Source: JABFWF01 sp035539135 (GTDB taxonomy: Bacteria; Pseudomonadota; Gammaproteobacteria; Xanthomonadales; Xanthomonadaceae). From it: a stretch of 64,000 bases of DNA. Location of the stretch: NCBI GenBank assembly GCA_035539135.1, contig DATLJD010000013.1, positions 124,001-188,000 on the forward strand, written 5' to 3'. Of the stretch, positions 15,219-25,232 are shown piece after piece (position 1 is the first letter of the stretch; the number at the start of each line of letters is the position of its first letter). Both the position numbers and the translations under genes were made by a program. The notes beneath the pieces were generated by a model. It did no database searches, had not been told where the DNA came from, and was given only the letters and a program-made list of their open reading frames with translations.

Positions 15219-15992
15219 ATGAACATCCGCATCCACCGCATCGCCCCGCTGGCGACGGCGCTGCTGTTCGGCGGCGCGCTCGCCGCCTGCAACAGCGGCA
15301 ACGACACCGCGCCAGCCGACAGCACCGCCGCCAACTCGCCGATCGGCAACACCGCGCCCGCCACGCCGGGCAGCACCAGCGGCACGGAATCCGGCACCGC
15401 GGCCACCGGCACCGCGGCGACCACCACCGACAACACCGCCATGGCGGACACCAGCGGCACCACGGCCGGCGCCGGCATGGACAACACCGCCGCCGGCAGC
15501 ACCGTCGGCGACATGAGCAGTTCCGGCGCGGCGACGCCGGCCACCACCAGCGCCGATGCCAGCGCGGCCGTCGCCGCTAGCGGCGCGGTCGCCGCGAGCG
15601 CGTTCTACGCCCAGGCGCTCGCCAGCGGCGCGAAGGAGATCGCCGCCTCCCAGCTCGCGCAGCAGAGCGGCACCGACAAGGTCGACCAGGTCGCCGCAAT
15701 GATGATCAAGGACCACACCGCGATGGGCGAACAGGTCAAGGCGGCCGCCGGCACCGCGGCACCGCCGCCGCCGAAGCCCGATACCGCCATGCTCGCCGGC
15801 AAGGAAGGCGCCGCCCTCGACCGCGCCTACGCCGACCAGATGGTGCGCGACCACGAACAGGCGATCGCGATGTTCGAGAACGCGAGCCGCAACGCCAGCA
15901 CCGACCAGGCGAAGAAACTCGCCAGCGACGCGCTGCCCAAGCTGCGCAAGCACCTGCAGGCGGCGCGCACGCTGCAGCAGTCGCTGCAATAG
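15219..15992 (+). CDS. DUF4142 lipoprotein
   Basis: A 257-residue lipoprotein: lipobox (LAAC, Cys 24), a Thr/Ala/Gly-rich linker to about residue 120, then a helical DUF4142 domain (ferritin-like four-helix fold) with the typical KEIAASQLAQQ, MIKDHTAMGEQ and DQMVRDHEQAI helices. DUF4142 proteins are secreted or periplasmic, common in bacteria under stress, and of unknown activity. AGGAGG precedes the ATG. It is the third gene of the sigma-54 unit and is followed by a strong terminator. Confidence 0.88.
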   Translation: MNIRIHRIAPLATALLFGGALAACNSGNDTAPADSTAANSPIGNTAPATPGSTSGTESGTAATGTAATTTDNTAMADTSGTTAGAGMDNTAAGSTVGDMSSSGAATPATTSADASAAVAASGAVAASAFYAQALASGAKEIAASQLAQQSGTDKVDQVAAMMIKDHTAMGEQVKAAAGTAAPPPPKPDTAMLAGKEGAALDRAYADQMVRDHEQAIAMFENASRNASTDQAKKLASDALPKLRKHLQAARTLQQSLQ

Positions 15993-16006
15993 GCGTATCT
16001 CCCGCG

Positions 16007-16027
16007 CCGGGCGCCCTGGGCGCCCGG
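16007..16027. other. Stem-loop after the DUF4142 gene
   Basis: A 9-bp perfect GC stem (CCGGGCGCC with GGCGCCCGG) with a 3-base loop, without a T-run. It lies before the true terminator and may protect the transcript 3' end. Confidence 0.5.
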
Positions 16028-16050
16028 CCCTCGCAGTGGTTCGGCATCTT

Positions 16051-16080
16051 CCGCCGGCGTCGAGCCGGCGGCTCTTTTTT
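16051..16080 (+). terminator. Rho-independent terminator
   Basis: CCGCCGGC and GCCGGCGG (16051-16058 and 16064-16071) form an 8-bp stem with a 5-base loop, followed by CTCTTTTTT. It ends the sigma-54 operon on the plus strand. The T-run abuts the stop codon of the convergent hom gene. Confidence 0.9.
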
Positions 16081-17240
16081 CAGGCGACGGCGGGCAGGCC
16101 CGCCGCCTCGCGCGCGATCCGCAATGCATCGTCCAGCAGGGCCGCGGCGGTCACCACGGCGCCGGCGCCCGGCCCCTGGATCAGCAGTGGTTGCGCGCAA
16201 TAGCGGTCGCTCCAGATCGCCACCCGGTTGTCGGTGCCCGCGCCGGAGGCGAGCGGATCGTTGGCCGGCAGCGACGCGAGCCCGGCGTGCGCGCGCGGCC
16301 CTCCCGGGTCGAAATCCACGCGGCCGACGAAGCGCAGGCGCTCGCCGCGCTTGGATGCCGCCGCGTAACGCGCGCGCAACACCGGATCGAGCGACGACAG
16401 GGCATCGTCGAGTCCGTCGCGCGCGACGGCCGCGAGCGCCGGCGGTACCAGCGGATCGACCTCGACGTCGCCCGCATCCAGCGACGCGCCCGCGGCGCGC
16501 GCGAGGATCAGCAGCTTGCGCCGCACGTCCTCGCCGGACAGATCGTCGCGCGGGTCCGGCTCGGTGTAGCCGTCGTCGCGCGCCTGCCGCACCAGTGCCG
16601 AGAACGGCCGCATGCCGTCGTAGTGGTGGAACAGCCAGGCCAGCGAGCCGGACAGCACCCCGGCGACCGCGTGGATGCGATCGCCGCCCGCCTGCAGTTC
16701 GCGCAACGTGCGCAGCAACGGCAGCCCGGCGCCCACCGTCGCGCTGTCGCCGTAGCGGGTGCCGGCCGCCGCGCAGGCGGCGCGGATCGCCCGCCAGCGC
16801 GCGAGCGCGCCGCCCTGCCCCAGCTTGCTGGCGGTCACCACGTGCAGGCCGCGCGCCAGCCAGTACGCGTGGCGCTCGGCGACCGCCTCGCTGGCGGTGG
16901 CGTCGATGACGATGCGGACACCGGCGCCGGCGAGCACGCGCTCCACGTCGCCCGGGCCACTGGCACGCGCCTCCGCCGCGCCCGCGGGGAAACAGGCCAA
17001 CCAGTCGCTGGCACCGGAGGTCGACGGCGCGCGCGCGCCGGCGCACGGGCGCACCGCGAGGCGCGAGTTCGCGGCGTACACCAGTTGCAGGTTGCAGCCG
17101 ATCGACGCGTCCCGCCACGACGCCAGCCGCGCCAGCACCGCGCGGCCGACGGTGCCGGTGCCGAGCAGGGCGATGCGTGCCGGCGGCGCCATGGCGGCGC
17201 ACGCACGCGTCGTCGCCCGGGCCTGGACGACGGCGTTCAT
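16080..17240 (-). CDS. hom: Homoserine dehydrogenase
   Basis: A 386-residue enzyme that reduces aspartate semialdehyde to homoserine with NAD(P)H. The nucleotide-binding glycine motif is near the start (LLGTGTVGRAVL). The substrate region contains the GAGLPLLRTL and GVLSGSLAWLF stretches of the ThrA/MetL dehydrogenase domain, and RKLLILAR follows. There is no aspartokinase domain and no C-terminal ACT domain, so it is a free-standing enzyme, as in Xanthomonas. The start overlaps the metB stop (ATGA). As last gene of metX-metB-hom it feeds methionine synthesis and is presumably controlled by the upstream SAM-I riboswitch. Confidence 0.92.
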   Translation of the reverse strand: MNAVVQARATTRACAAMAPPARIALLGTGTVGRAVLARLASWRDASIGCNLQLVYAANSRLAVRPCAGARAPSTSGASDWLACFPAGAAEARASGPGDVERVLAGAGVRIVIDATASEAVAERHAYWLARGLHVVTASKLGQGGALARWRAIRAACAAAGTRYGDSATVGAGLPLLRTLRELQAGGDRIHAVAGVLSGSLAWLFHHYDGMRPFSALVRQARDDGYTEPDPRDDLSGEDVRRKLLILARAAGASLDAGDVEVDPLVPPALAAVARDGLDDALSSLDPVLRARYAAASKRGERLRFVGRVDFDPGGPRAHAGLASLPANDPLASGAGTDNRVAIWSDRYCAQPLLIQGPGAGAVVTAAALLDDALRIAREAAGLPAVA

Positions 17241-18439
17241 CGCGCCACGCACCGGCCGCCGCCGGCCGCCGCCAGCACCCGCGTCAGTGCGGCCTCCAGG
17301 TCGGCGCACAGGTCGTCGGCATGCTCGATGCCCACCGACAGCCGCAGCAGGCCGTCGCCGATCCCGGCCGCGGCGCGCGCTTCCGGCGTCATCGCGGCGT
17401 GGGTCATCGTCGCCGGATGCGCCACCAGGCTTTCCACGCCGCCCAGCGATTCGGCGAGGGTGAAGCAGCGCAGGCCGTCGAGGAAGGCGCGCACCGCCCG
17501 TCCGTCGCCGGTCGCGCCGCCGTCGAGGTCCAGCGACAGCATCGCGCCGAAGCCGGACTGCTGGCGCGCGGCCAGCGCGTGCTGCGGATGGCCCGGCAGG
17601 CCGGGGTAATGCAGCGCACGCACCGCCGGATGGCCGTCCAGCAGCGCCGCGATCGCCTGCGCGTTCTCCTGGTGCACGCGCAAGCGCGCGTCCAGCGTGC
17701 GCAACCCGCGCAGGGTGAGGAAGCTGTCGAACGGGGAGCCGGCGAGGCCCAGCGCGTTCGCCCACCACACCAGTTGCTCGTGCGCGCCGGCATCGCGCGC
17801 GACGACGGCACCGCCGACCACGTCGCTGTGGCCGTTGACGTACTTGGTGGTCGAGTGCACGGCGAAGTCGGCGCCGAATGCGAGCGGCCGCTGCAATGCC
17901 GGCGACAGGAAAGTGTTGTCCACCGCCACCAGGGCGCCGGCGGCGTGCGCGGCCTCGACCACGAAACGCAGGTCGGTGATGCGCAGCAGCGGATTGGACG
18001 GCGTTTCAACCCACACCAGCGCGGGCCGGCGCGCGAGCGCGGCGGCGAGCGCGCGCGGATCGGTGAGGTCGGCGGTGACCAGTTCGAACGCGCCCTTGCG
18101 CGCCAGCGCGTCGAACAGCCGCCAGCTGCCGCCGTAGGCATCGTGCGGCGCCACCAGCACGTCGCCCGGCCGCAGGCAGGCGTGCAGCAGCAGCGCGATC
18201 GCGGCCATGCCGGTGGCGGTGACCACGCCGCCGGCGCCGCCCTCGAGCTCGGCGAGCGCGTCGGCGAGCAGGTCGCGGGTGGGATTGCCGCTGCGGGTGT
18301 AGTCGTAGCGGCGCTTGCGGTCGAAGCCGGCGAAGCTGAAGTTGGACGACAGCACCAGCGGCGGCGTGACCGCGCCGAAAGCCTCGTCGCGGTCGATGCC
18401 GGCGCGCACGGCGACGGTGGCGGGTCGGCGGGCGCTCAC
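17237..18439 (-). CDS. metB: Cystathionine gamma-synthase (PLP-dependent)
   Basis: A 400-residue PLP enzyme of the Cys/Met metabolism family. The PLP lysine lies in HSTTKYVNGHSDVVGG, and YDYTRSGNPTRD, VETPSNPLLRI and the C-terminal SLGGVESLVAHPATMTH are typical. It would join O-succinylhomoserine and cysteine to give cystathionine; family members can also act as O-succinylhomoserine sulfhydrylase, which sequence alone does not settle. The start is GTG, overlapping the metX stop as GTGA. It is the middle gene of the methionine operon. Confidence 0.92.
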   Translation of the reverse strand: MSARRPATVAVRAGIDRDEAFGAVTPPLVLSSNFSFAGFDRKRRYDYTRSGNPTRDLLADALAELEGGAGGVVTATGMAAIALLLHACLRPGDVLVAPHDAYGGSWRLFDALARKGAFELVTADLTDPRALAAALARRPALVWVETPSNPLLRITDLRFVVEAAHAAGALVAVDNTFLSPALQRPLAFGADFAVHSTTKYVNGHSDVVGGAVVARDAGAHEQLVWWANALGLAGSPFDSFLTLRGLRTLDARLRVHQENAQAIAALLDGHPAVRALHYPGLPGHPQHALAARQQSGFGAMLSLDLDGGATGDGRAVRAFLDGLRCFTLAESLGGVESLVAHPATMTHAAMTPEARAAAGIGDGLLRLSVGIEHADDLCADLEAALTRVLAAAGGGRCVAR

Positions 18440-19464
18440 GCGGCGCGCTCCCGCGCGCAGGCGCCGGCATCGCCGGCGAGGAAATCGGCGAGCACCGCCG
18501 CGATCGCCTCGTGTTCCTTGAGGAAGGCGTCGTGGCCATAGCGCGAGCGCAACACGCGCACGCGGGTGGGCCCGCGCAGACCGTCGGCCAGCGCCCAGGC
18601 GTCGGCGAGCGGGACCAGGCGGTCCTCCGCAACCGCCACGACCGTGGTCGGCACGTGCACCGCGGCGGGATCGAGCCGCTGCAGGTCGATCGATTCCGAC
18701 AGGCGCACGAAGCCGGTCGGCGCCGTGCGCGCGACGTACGTCGCGGCGCAGTGGCGCAGGTAGTCCTCGGCGCCGACCCGGACCCGTCCGGCGACCACCT
18801 CCGCCGGCCCGAAGCGCTGCTCGAATTCCTCCGGCGTGCGATAGGCCAGCATCGCCAGCTGGCGCGCCAGCGCCAGCCCGTCCGGCTCGTCGCACTGCAA
18901 CGCGCCGAGCGCGACCGCCTGCCGTTGCAGCGCGCGCCACGCGCTGGCGTAGGGGTGCGCGCGGTGGCTGCCGCTGATCGCGCACAGACGGCGCAGCCGG
19001 CGCGGATGCAGCGCGGCGAACTGCAGGCCGGCCATCGCCCCGTAGGACGCGCCGACGAATGCCTCGAGCGTCGCGATGCCGAGCGCGTCGAGCAGCGCGG
19101 CCAGTGCATCCGCCTGGTCGGCCGGATCGATCGGCACGTCGAGCGTGCCGTCGGCGCCGATCCAGTCGCAGGCGAGCACGCGCAGCTTCCGCGGATCGAG
19201 CGCGCGGCCCGCACCCACCTGCGCGTCCCACCAGCCGGCCTGCGGGAATTCGGTGCTCGCGGCGACGTGGCGGTCCGCGGAAATGCCGCCGGCGACCAGT
19301 ACGACGGACGCGTCGTCGTCACCGAGCGCTTCCCAGCGGATCGCGACACGACGCGCACCGGCATGGCGCAGGGCGAGCGTGCAGGCGAACTCCCCGCGCA
19401 CGGCGCGCGGGCGTTCGGCACGGCGTGGACGAAGCGAAGATTGCGGGACGGGCGTGGCGGTCAT
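18436..19464 (-). CDS. metX: Homoserine O-succinyltransferase, MetX type
   Basis: A 342-residue alpha/beta-hydrolase-fold acyltransferase. The nucleophile Ser sits in GASYGAMAG, the Asp probably in VAVAEDRLVP and the His in YGHDAFLKEH. MetX-family enzymes of Xanthomonas and relatives use succinyl-CoA, unlike the acetyl-CoA enzymes of many other bacteria, so succinyltransferase is the likelier activity. The ATG at 19464 follows AAAGG at a good distance; an ATG nine bases earlier sits directly on that site and is less likely. It is the first gene of the operon, about 93 bases downstream of a SAM-I aptamer. Confidence 0.9.
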   Translation of the reverse strand: MTATPVPQSSLRPRRAERPRAVRGEFACTLALRHAGARRVAIRWEALGDDDASVVLVAGGISADRHVAASTEFPQAGWWDAQVGAGRALDPRKLRVLACDWIGADGTLDVPIDPADQADALAALLDALGIATLEAFVGASYGAMAGLQFAALHPRRLRRLCAISGSHRAHPYASAWRALQRQAVALGALQCDEPDGLALARQLAMLAYRTPEEFEQRFGPAEVVAGRVRVGAEDYLRHCAATYVARTAPTGFVRLSESIDLQRLDPAAVHVPTTVVAVAEDRLVPLADAWALADGLRGPTRVRVLRSRYGHDAFLKEHEAIAAVLADFLAGDAGACARERAA

Positions 19465-19556
19465 CGGCGGCATCCTTTCGGGGAGAGGGCCATCGAGGCC
19501 CGCGGGGATGCCGGCAACACGGATGCAACGCCGCGGGGAGGGAACCCGGCGCGCAA

Positions 19557-19678
19557 CCATCTTCCGGCGGACGCTCAGGTCCCCGCAGGACTTGGCACCT
19601 TCCCCAGCCGCGAAACGCGTCGCGGATGGCGGGGTTGCCCCGGCGTCTTCGGGCCTGTCCCTCAGCCGGTCTCGATGG
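19557..19678 (-). ncRNA. SAM-I (S-box) riboswitch
   Basis: Read on the minus strand, the region has the SAM-I core in order: a closing P1 helix (CCATC at 19678-19674 with GATGG at 19561-19557), the GAGGGACAGGCCCGA segment, then CGGGGCAACC, then AAGGTGCCAAGTCCTGC. These match the S-box consensus strongly. SAM binding would lower expression of metX-metB-hom when methionine is plentiful. The downstream 90 bases can form GC-rich stems near the ribosome site but have no T-run, so translational control is more likely than attenuation. Confidence 0.92.
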
Positions 19679-19686
19679 ATGGGCGC

Positions 19687-19715
19687 AGCTTGCCAGCGGC
19701 CTGGCGGCATGTCAA
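19687..19715 (-). promoter_or_regulatory. Promoter for the metX riboswitch transcript
   Basis: On the minus strand a perfect -35 TTGACA (19715-19710) is followed after 17 bp by CAAGCT (19692-19687), a weak -10. The expected start, seven bases later, falls at the 5' edge of the SAM-I aptamer, which supports the call. Confidence 0.65.
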
Positions 19716-19821
19716 TCGCTCCATCGCGATGAAGCGATGCCTCGAAGCGCCGGGCATCGCGGCGGGCGGCTTCCTGGCATGCCCCTCGCCCTCGCCACCT
19801 CCGCTTGCGCATACTTCCGCG

Positions 19822-20946
19822 ATGCACAAACCGCTGACCCTTGCGGCCCTCGCCGCCTTCCTCACCGCCTGCGCCGCGACCGGCGTGCAGCAGGCGCCCG
19901 CCGACACCACCGCCGTCGCGTCCGTTCCGCCGATCGCGTCGACGCCAGCACCGGTCATCCGCACGGTGCCGGAAGCCTGGGTATCGGCGCCGACCCCGGA
20001 GGAGGAACTGGACTCGCTGGCGTCCTGGACCACCGCCGACGGCGCGACCTGGCTGATCGCCACCGCCAAGTCCACCCACCGCCTGGTGGTCTACGACGGC
20101 GACAGCGGCGAGCGCCTGCGCAGCGTCGGCGAAGAGGGCGACGGCCCCGGCCAGTTCGACCGGCCGAACGGCATCGCCGTGTACGGCGACCACCTGTTCG
20201 TGGTCGAGCGCGACAACCACCGCGTGCAGGTGCTGACCCTGCCCGGCTTTACCCCGCTCGGCAGTTTCGGCGACGACGTCCTGCGCAGTCCCTACGGGAT
20301 CTGGATCAACGAGACCGAGCCGGACGAGCTCGAGGTCTACGTCACCGACAGCTTCATGTACGGCAAGCGTTTCGACCAGGTGCCGCCGTGGAACGAACTC
20401 GACCAGCGCGTGCGCCGCTTCCGTGTGCAGTTCGACCAGGCCGGGCGCCTGCGCAGCAACTACGGCGGCGCGTTCGGCGATACCGCGCCGGACACCGCGC
20501 TGCGCATGGTCGAGTCGATCGCCGGCGACGCCGCGCACGACCGCCTGCTGATCGCCGACGAGGACACCCGCCACCTGTCGACCCTGCGCGAGTACACGTT
20601 CTCCGGCCGCTACACCGGGCGCAGCCTGCCGCAGGACGCGTTCGGCGCCGAGGCCGAAGGCGTCGCGCTGTGGAGCTGCCCGGACGGCGGCGGCTACTGG
20701 ATCGCGGTGGACCAGCTGGCGCCGCTGACGATCTTCCATCTCTTCGATCGCGAGACGCTGGCGCCGCGCGGCAGCTTCCAGGGCGAAATGACCGCGCACA
20801 CCGACGGCGTCGACCTGCACGCGTCCGCCACCGCGCGCTTCCCCGGCGGCGTGCTGTACGCGGTGCACGACGACAAGTCGGTGAGCGCGTTCGACCTGCG
20901 CGAGGTCGCCGCCACCCTCGGCCTCGCGCGCGACTGCGTGCAGTAG
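19822..20946 (+). CDS. Phytase-like beta-propeller lipoprotein
   Basis: A 374-residue lipoprotein (LTAC lipobox, Cys 17) with a Pro/Thr linker, then a six-bladed propeller. Blades carry NHL-like GQFDRPNGIAVYGDHLFVVERDNHRVQV. The C-terminal half has EAEGVALWSCPDGGGYWIAVDQ, as in BPP-type phytases and related propellers. Whether the calcium-binding residues of a true phytase are all present cannot be judged here, so phosphate release is possible but unproven. The ATG follows the signal logic; the next gene starts two bases after its stop. Confidence 0.75.
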   Translation: MHKPLTLAALAAFLTACAATGVQQAPADTTAVASVPPIASTPAPVIRTVPEAWVSAPTPEEELDSLASWTTADGATWLIATAKSTHRLVVYDGDSGERLRSVGEEGDGPGQFDRPNGIAVYGDHLFVVERDNHRVQVLTLPGFTPLGSFGDDVLRSPYGIWINETEPDELEVYVTDSFMYGKRFDQVPPWNELDQRVRRFRVQFDQAGRLRSNYGGAFGDTAPDTALRMVESIAGDAAHDRLLIADEDTRHLSTLREYTFSGRYTGRSLPQDAFGAEAEGVALWSCPDGGGYWIAVDQLAPLTIFHLFDRETLAPRGSFQGEMTAHTDGVDLHASATARFPGGVLYAVHDDKSVSAFDLREVAATLGLARDCVQ

Positions 20947-20948
20947 CG

Positions 20949-21860
20949 ATGCGCTGGATTCGCGCCGGCGTCGTCTGCGTCGCGCTGCTGGCGCTGTCCA
21001 TGGCGCAGCCGGCCGTGGCCGGCAAGGTCTACCGCTGGACCGACCGCAACGGCATCGTCCATTACGGCGACCGCGCGCCCGACGCGCGCCAGGTCGCGCC
21101 AGCGCAGGTGAAGGTGATCCGGGTCCCGGCGCAACCGGGCGCGGTGGTGCGGCTGCGGGTGGAGCCTGATGCGAGCGGCGGCTACGCGGCGTGGGCGGAC
21201 AACCAGCTCGACGGCCCGCTCGAAGTGATGCTGCACCTCGCCCGTGGCCGCAACGTGAGCGGCGATCCGCCGCTGCCCGCGGAAGCGGTGGTGCCGGCGC
21301 GCGGCAGCATGCTGGTCGCGCGCATCGGCGCCCTCGACCCCGCGGCGCCCGGGGAGTTCGAACTGCGCCTCGACGCGATTCCCGGCGACCCGCGGGCGAT
21401 GCCGCAGGACGTGATGTACGCCCTGCCACTGCCGCAGCGCGCGCCGCGCGTGGACCAGGGCTACGGCGGCCGCTTCAGCCACTCCGACCCGCAGAACCGC
21501 TACGCGATCGACTTCGCCGCCGAACAGGGCACGCCGGTGCTGGCCGCGCGCGGCGGCGTGGTGATGCAGGTCGAGAGCGACTTCGACAAGGCCGGCCTGG
21601 ACATGGAGCAGTACGGCGGCCGCGCCAACTTCGTGCGCATCCTGCACGACGACGGCAGCATGGGCCTGTACGCGCACCTGCGGGAAGGCGGCGTGCTGGT
21701 GCGTCCCGGCGAGCGGGTGCGCGCCGGCCAGCGCATCGGCACCTCCGGCAATACCGGCTTCACCACGGGGCCGCACCTGCACTTCGCGGTGCAGGTCAAC
21801 CGGGGGATGCGGCTGGAGTCGATTCCGTTCCGGATGCAGGGTGTCGGCGCGACGCGATAG
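20949..21860 (+). CDS. M23 metallopeptidase with N-terminal DUF4124 domain
   Basis: A 303-residue secreted protein: signal peptide ending in AVA-G, a short DUF4124 module (KVYRWTDRNGIVHYGDRAP), a beta-rich middle, then a LytM/M23 domain from about residue 165. Zinc ligands appear intact: His and Asp in HSDPQNRYAIDF and HLHF near the end (TGPHLHFAV). It probably cuts peptidoglycan cross-links in the periplasm. Its start lies two bases after the propeller gene, suggesting one transcript. Confidence 0.88.
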   Translation: MRWIRAGVVCVALLALSMAQPAVAGKVYRWTDRNGIVHYGDRAPDARQVAPAQVKVIRVPAQPGAVVRLRVEPDASGGYAAWADNQLDGPLEVMLHLARGRNVSGDPPLPAEAVVPARGSMLVARIGALDPAAPGEFELRLDAIPGDPRAMPQDVMYALPLPQRAPRVDQGYGGRFSHSDPQNRYAIDFAAEQGTPVLAARGGVVMQVESDFDKAGLDMEQYGGRANFVRILHDDGSMGLYAHLREGGVLVRPGERVRAGQRIGTSGNTGFTTGPHLHFAVQVNRGMRLESIPFRMQGVGATR

Positions 21861-21872
21861 CCGCGCCGGGAC

Positions 21873-22934
21873 TCAGGCCGCTTCGGCCATCTGCACCACC
21901 AGCTCGCGCCAGCGCGGCAGCTTATCGTGCACGCCGACGGTGCGCAGGTAGGCCTCGTCGACCTCGGTGCCGGTGACCAGCGCAAAGGCGACGTGCACCG
22001 CGCCGGTGACCCAGAAGCCGCCTGAGCGCACCCGCGCCGGGTTGTGGTGGTACGCGACCGCCTCGACGATCGGCATCGGCAGACCCCACAGGCCGAGCAG
22101 GTAGGCGCCCGCTTCCGCGTAGTGCAGACCGTCGCCTCCGGCCTGGTCGACGCCCGGCAGCAGCAGGCCGATCTCGGTGAGCAGGCCCGCCGTGGCGGCC
22201 AGTTCGGCGCTCGCGCCGGCGAGCAGGCGGCCGGCCAGGCGCGAGGTCCGCAGCGCGCGCTCCTGCAGCGCGTCGCGGTCGACCTTGCCGGCCGACTGGA
22301 TCGAGCCGAAGGTCTCGCTGGCCAGCAGCAGGCGGCGGATCGCCTGGTGGCCGAGCCGGGTCACCGCCATCCGGAAATCGGTGATCTGGCGTCCGCCCGA
22401 GAAGAACGCGGAATTGCACAGCCGCAGCACCTTCGCCGCGATCGCCGGATCCTGCGCCAGCACGTCGGCGATCTCGGCGTTGCTCGCCTCCGGATCGCGC
22501 AGCAGCTGGGTCAGTTCGATGTAGACGCGCGGCGGCGGCGGCAGCGAGCCGATCGCGCCGATCCGGCGCTTGAGGTCGGCGTTGCCGAGCAGCTCGCGCA
22601 GGTCGCCGAGGCTTTCGACCGCCTCGATCAGCTCGCCCGCGTCCAGCGGCATGCGCAGCAGGCGATGGGCGTCGTCCAGCGCCTGCAGGACGTCGGCCTC
22701 CTGGTCCGCCTCCAGCAACAGCACGCGCACGGCGGAGGGATGGCGCTCGCGCACCTGGCGCAGCAGCGCGGCCTGCGCCGCGGTGGCGACGAACACGTCC
22801 GCCGGTTCGCGCGCATCCAGGGCGGTGGCGGGCTCGAGCGGGCGCAGCACCGCCCAGTCCAGTCCGAAATCGGCCAGGGCCTGTTCGAATTGCCCGATGC
22901 GGCCGCCGTCCTCGCCCAGAATCGCAATGCGCAC
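21873..22934 (-). CDS. HDOD-domain protein with degenerate receiver
   Basis: A 353-residue protein. The N-terminal 115 residues have receiver-like alternation, but the phospho-acceptor position reads DVFVATAAQ, without the usual Asp, so it is a pseudo-receiver. An HDOD domain follows (about 135-330), with VLRLCNSAFFSGGRQITDFRMA type signatures. HDOD proteins act in signalling linked to motility and c-di-GMP in Xanthomonas, without known catalysis. The GTG at 22934 is chosen because AAGGAGG lies six bases upstream. It converges with the M23 peptidase gene 12 bases away. Confidence 0.88.
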   Translation of the reverse strand: MRIAILGEDGGRIGQFEQALADFGLDWAVLRPLEPATALDAREPADVFVATAAQAALLRQVRERHPSAVRVLLLEADQEADVLQALDDAHRLLRMPLDAGELIEAVESLGDLRELLGNADLKRRIGAIGSLPPPPRVYIELTQLLRDPEASNAEIADVLAQDPAIAAKVLRLCNSAFFSGGRQITDFRMAVTRLGHQAIRRLLLASETFGSIQSAGKVDRDALQERALRTSRLAGRLLAGASAELAATAGLLTEIGLLLPGVDQAGGDGLHYAEAGAYLLGLWGLPMPIVEAVAYHHNPARVRSGGFWVTGAVHVAFALVTGTEVDEAYLRTVGVHDKLPRWRELVVQMAEAA

Positions 22935-23100
22935 GCTATGCCTCCTTATTCTTCCGGACACGATAACGGCCCCGCGCGGCGGATCCTTGAGGCGGGCGTG
23001 AAACTGCGCGGGCGCTCACAGTCCGGCGCCGGCTGGCGTCGCGTTCGCCCATCCCCGCCAACGGAGCAGTGAGGCGAGTCGTGTTCCGGAAATGTCGGGG

Positions 23101-23206
23101 GCGCCGGGTGGGAGAGGTGGGCAGGACCGTATGCGCCATGGATGGCGCATCCGAGCCTCCACGGACGGATTCACGGCGTGTCCTGCCCGCCTCTCCCGCC
23201 CGGCGC
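23101..23206 (+). repeat. Dispersed palindromic element, copy 1
   Basis: A 106-bp element with 27-nt arms (23101-23127 and 23180-23206) that pair at 25 positions, with two T.G wobbles. Inside is a second hairpin (23131-23150, ATGCGCCAT/ATGGCGCAT). Copies 2 and 3 share the central segment in the opposite orientation. It is not part of an insertion sequence visible here. It may be a REP or MITE-like unit or a structured transcript end. Confidence 0.85.
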
Positions 23207-23272
23207 GCTTGCGATGGCGTGATTTGCCGGGATGTCGGGTCCCCGACAGGCGGCCACGGCGCGCGGCCCCGG

Positions 23273-23278
23273 TATAAT
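23273..23278 (+). promoter_or_regulatory. -10 box of the prfC promoter
   Basis: A perfect TATAAT lies 47 bases before the prfC ATG. No good -35 hexamer is found at 16-18 bp, so the promoter may depend on an activator or on the weak GC-rich -35 common in this group. Confidence 0.5.
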
Positions 23279-23324
23279 CGCCCCTTCCCCGCTTCCGGCC
23301 GGCGCGCCCCTGCGCCGCCTTGCC

Positions 23325-24929
<1,605 letters not shown>

Positions 24930-24948
24930 CTGCGCGCGTCTCGCGAGC

Positions 24949-25054
24949 GCGCCGGGCGGGAGAGGCAGGCAGGACACGCCGTGAATCCGTCCCTGGAGGC
25001 TCGGATGCGGCATCCATGCCGCATACGGTCCTGCCTGCCTCTCCCACCCGACGC
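24949..25054 (-). repeat. Dispersed palindromic element, copy 2
   Basis: Arms at 24949-24975 and 25028-25054 pair at 25 of 27 positions. The two exceptions are G.U in the minus-strand sense, the same sense as copy 1. The inner hairpin (25005-25024) reads ATGCGGCAT/ATGCCGCAT, a compensated change from copy 1. It lies 20 bases after the prfC stop, so it could also act as a transcript-end structure. Confidence 0.85.
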
Positions 25055-25080
25055 GCCCCCACCACGCTCGCGCTCGTTTA

Positions 25081-25232
25081 GCGGAGCAAGCTCCGCCCTA
25101 CGGCAAGCCGCGAGGATCTTTCCGAGCGGCTGGGAGGGGCGGGTGTTGCGTCAGCGCGCCATGGATGGCGCCCGCCCGCATAAGGGCAGGGTGAGCACGG
25201 GCGGCTTGCGCGGCACCGCCGCGCGCCCGTGC
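25081..25232. repeat. Hairpin cluster related to the dispersed element
   Basis: Three stems follow one another: GCGGAGC/GCTCCGC (25081-25096), a 16-bp palindrome identical to the core of copy 1 (25156-25171) flanked by GGGCGGG and CCCGCCC, and an 8+7-bp bulged stem (25195-25232). The middle one looks like a shortened or older relative of the dispersed element. Confidence 0.55.

Larger units (their letters stand above)
19465..19821. other. Divergent intergenic region, metX leader and promoter
   Basis: This 357-base gap holds the metX promoter, the SAM-I aptamer and about 90 bases of expression platform on the minus strand. The remaining part, 19716-19821, is the upstream region of the plus-strand lipoprotein gene, where I see no convincing promoter. 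Confidence 0.8.
22935..23324. other. Intergenic region with palindromic repeat and prfC promoter
   Basis: This 390-base gap between two divergent genes holds one copy of a dispersed palindromic element (23101-23206) and a TATAAT box before prfC. I see no coding sequence with its own ribosome site. Confidence 0.75.
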
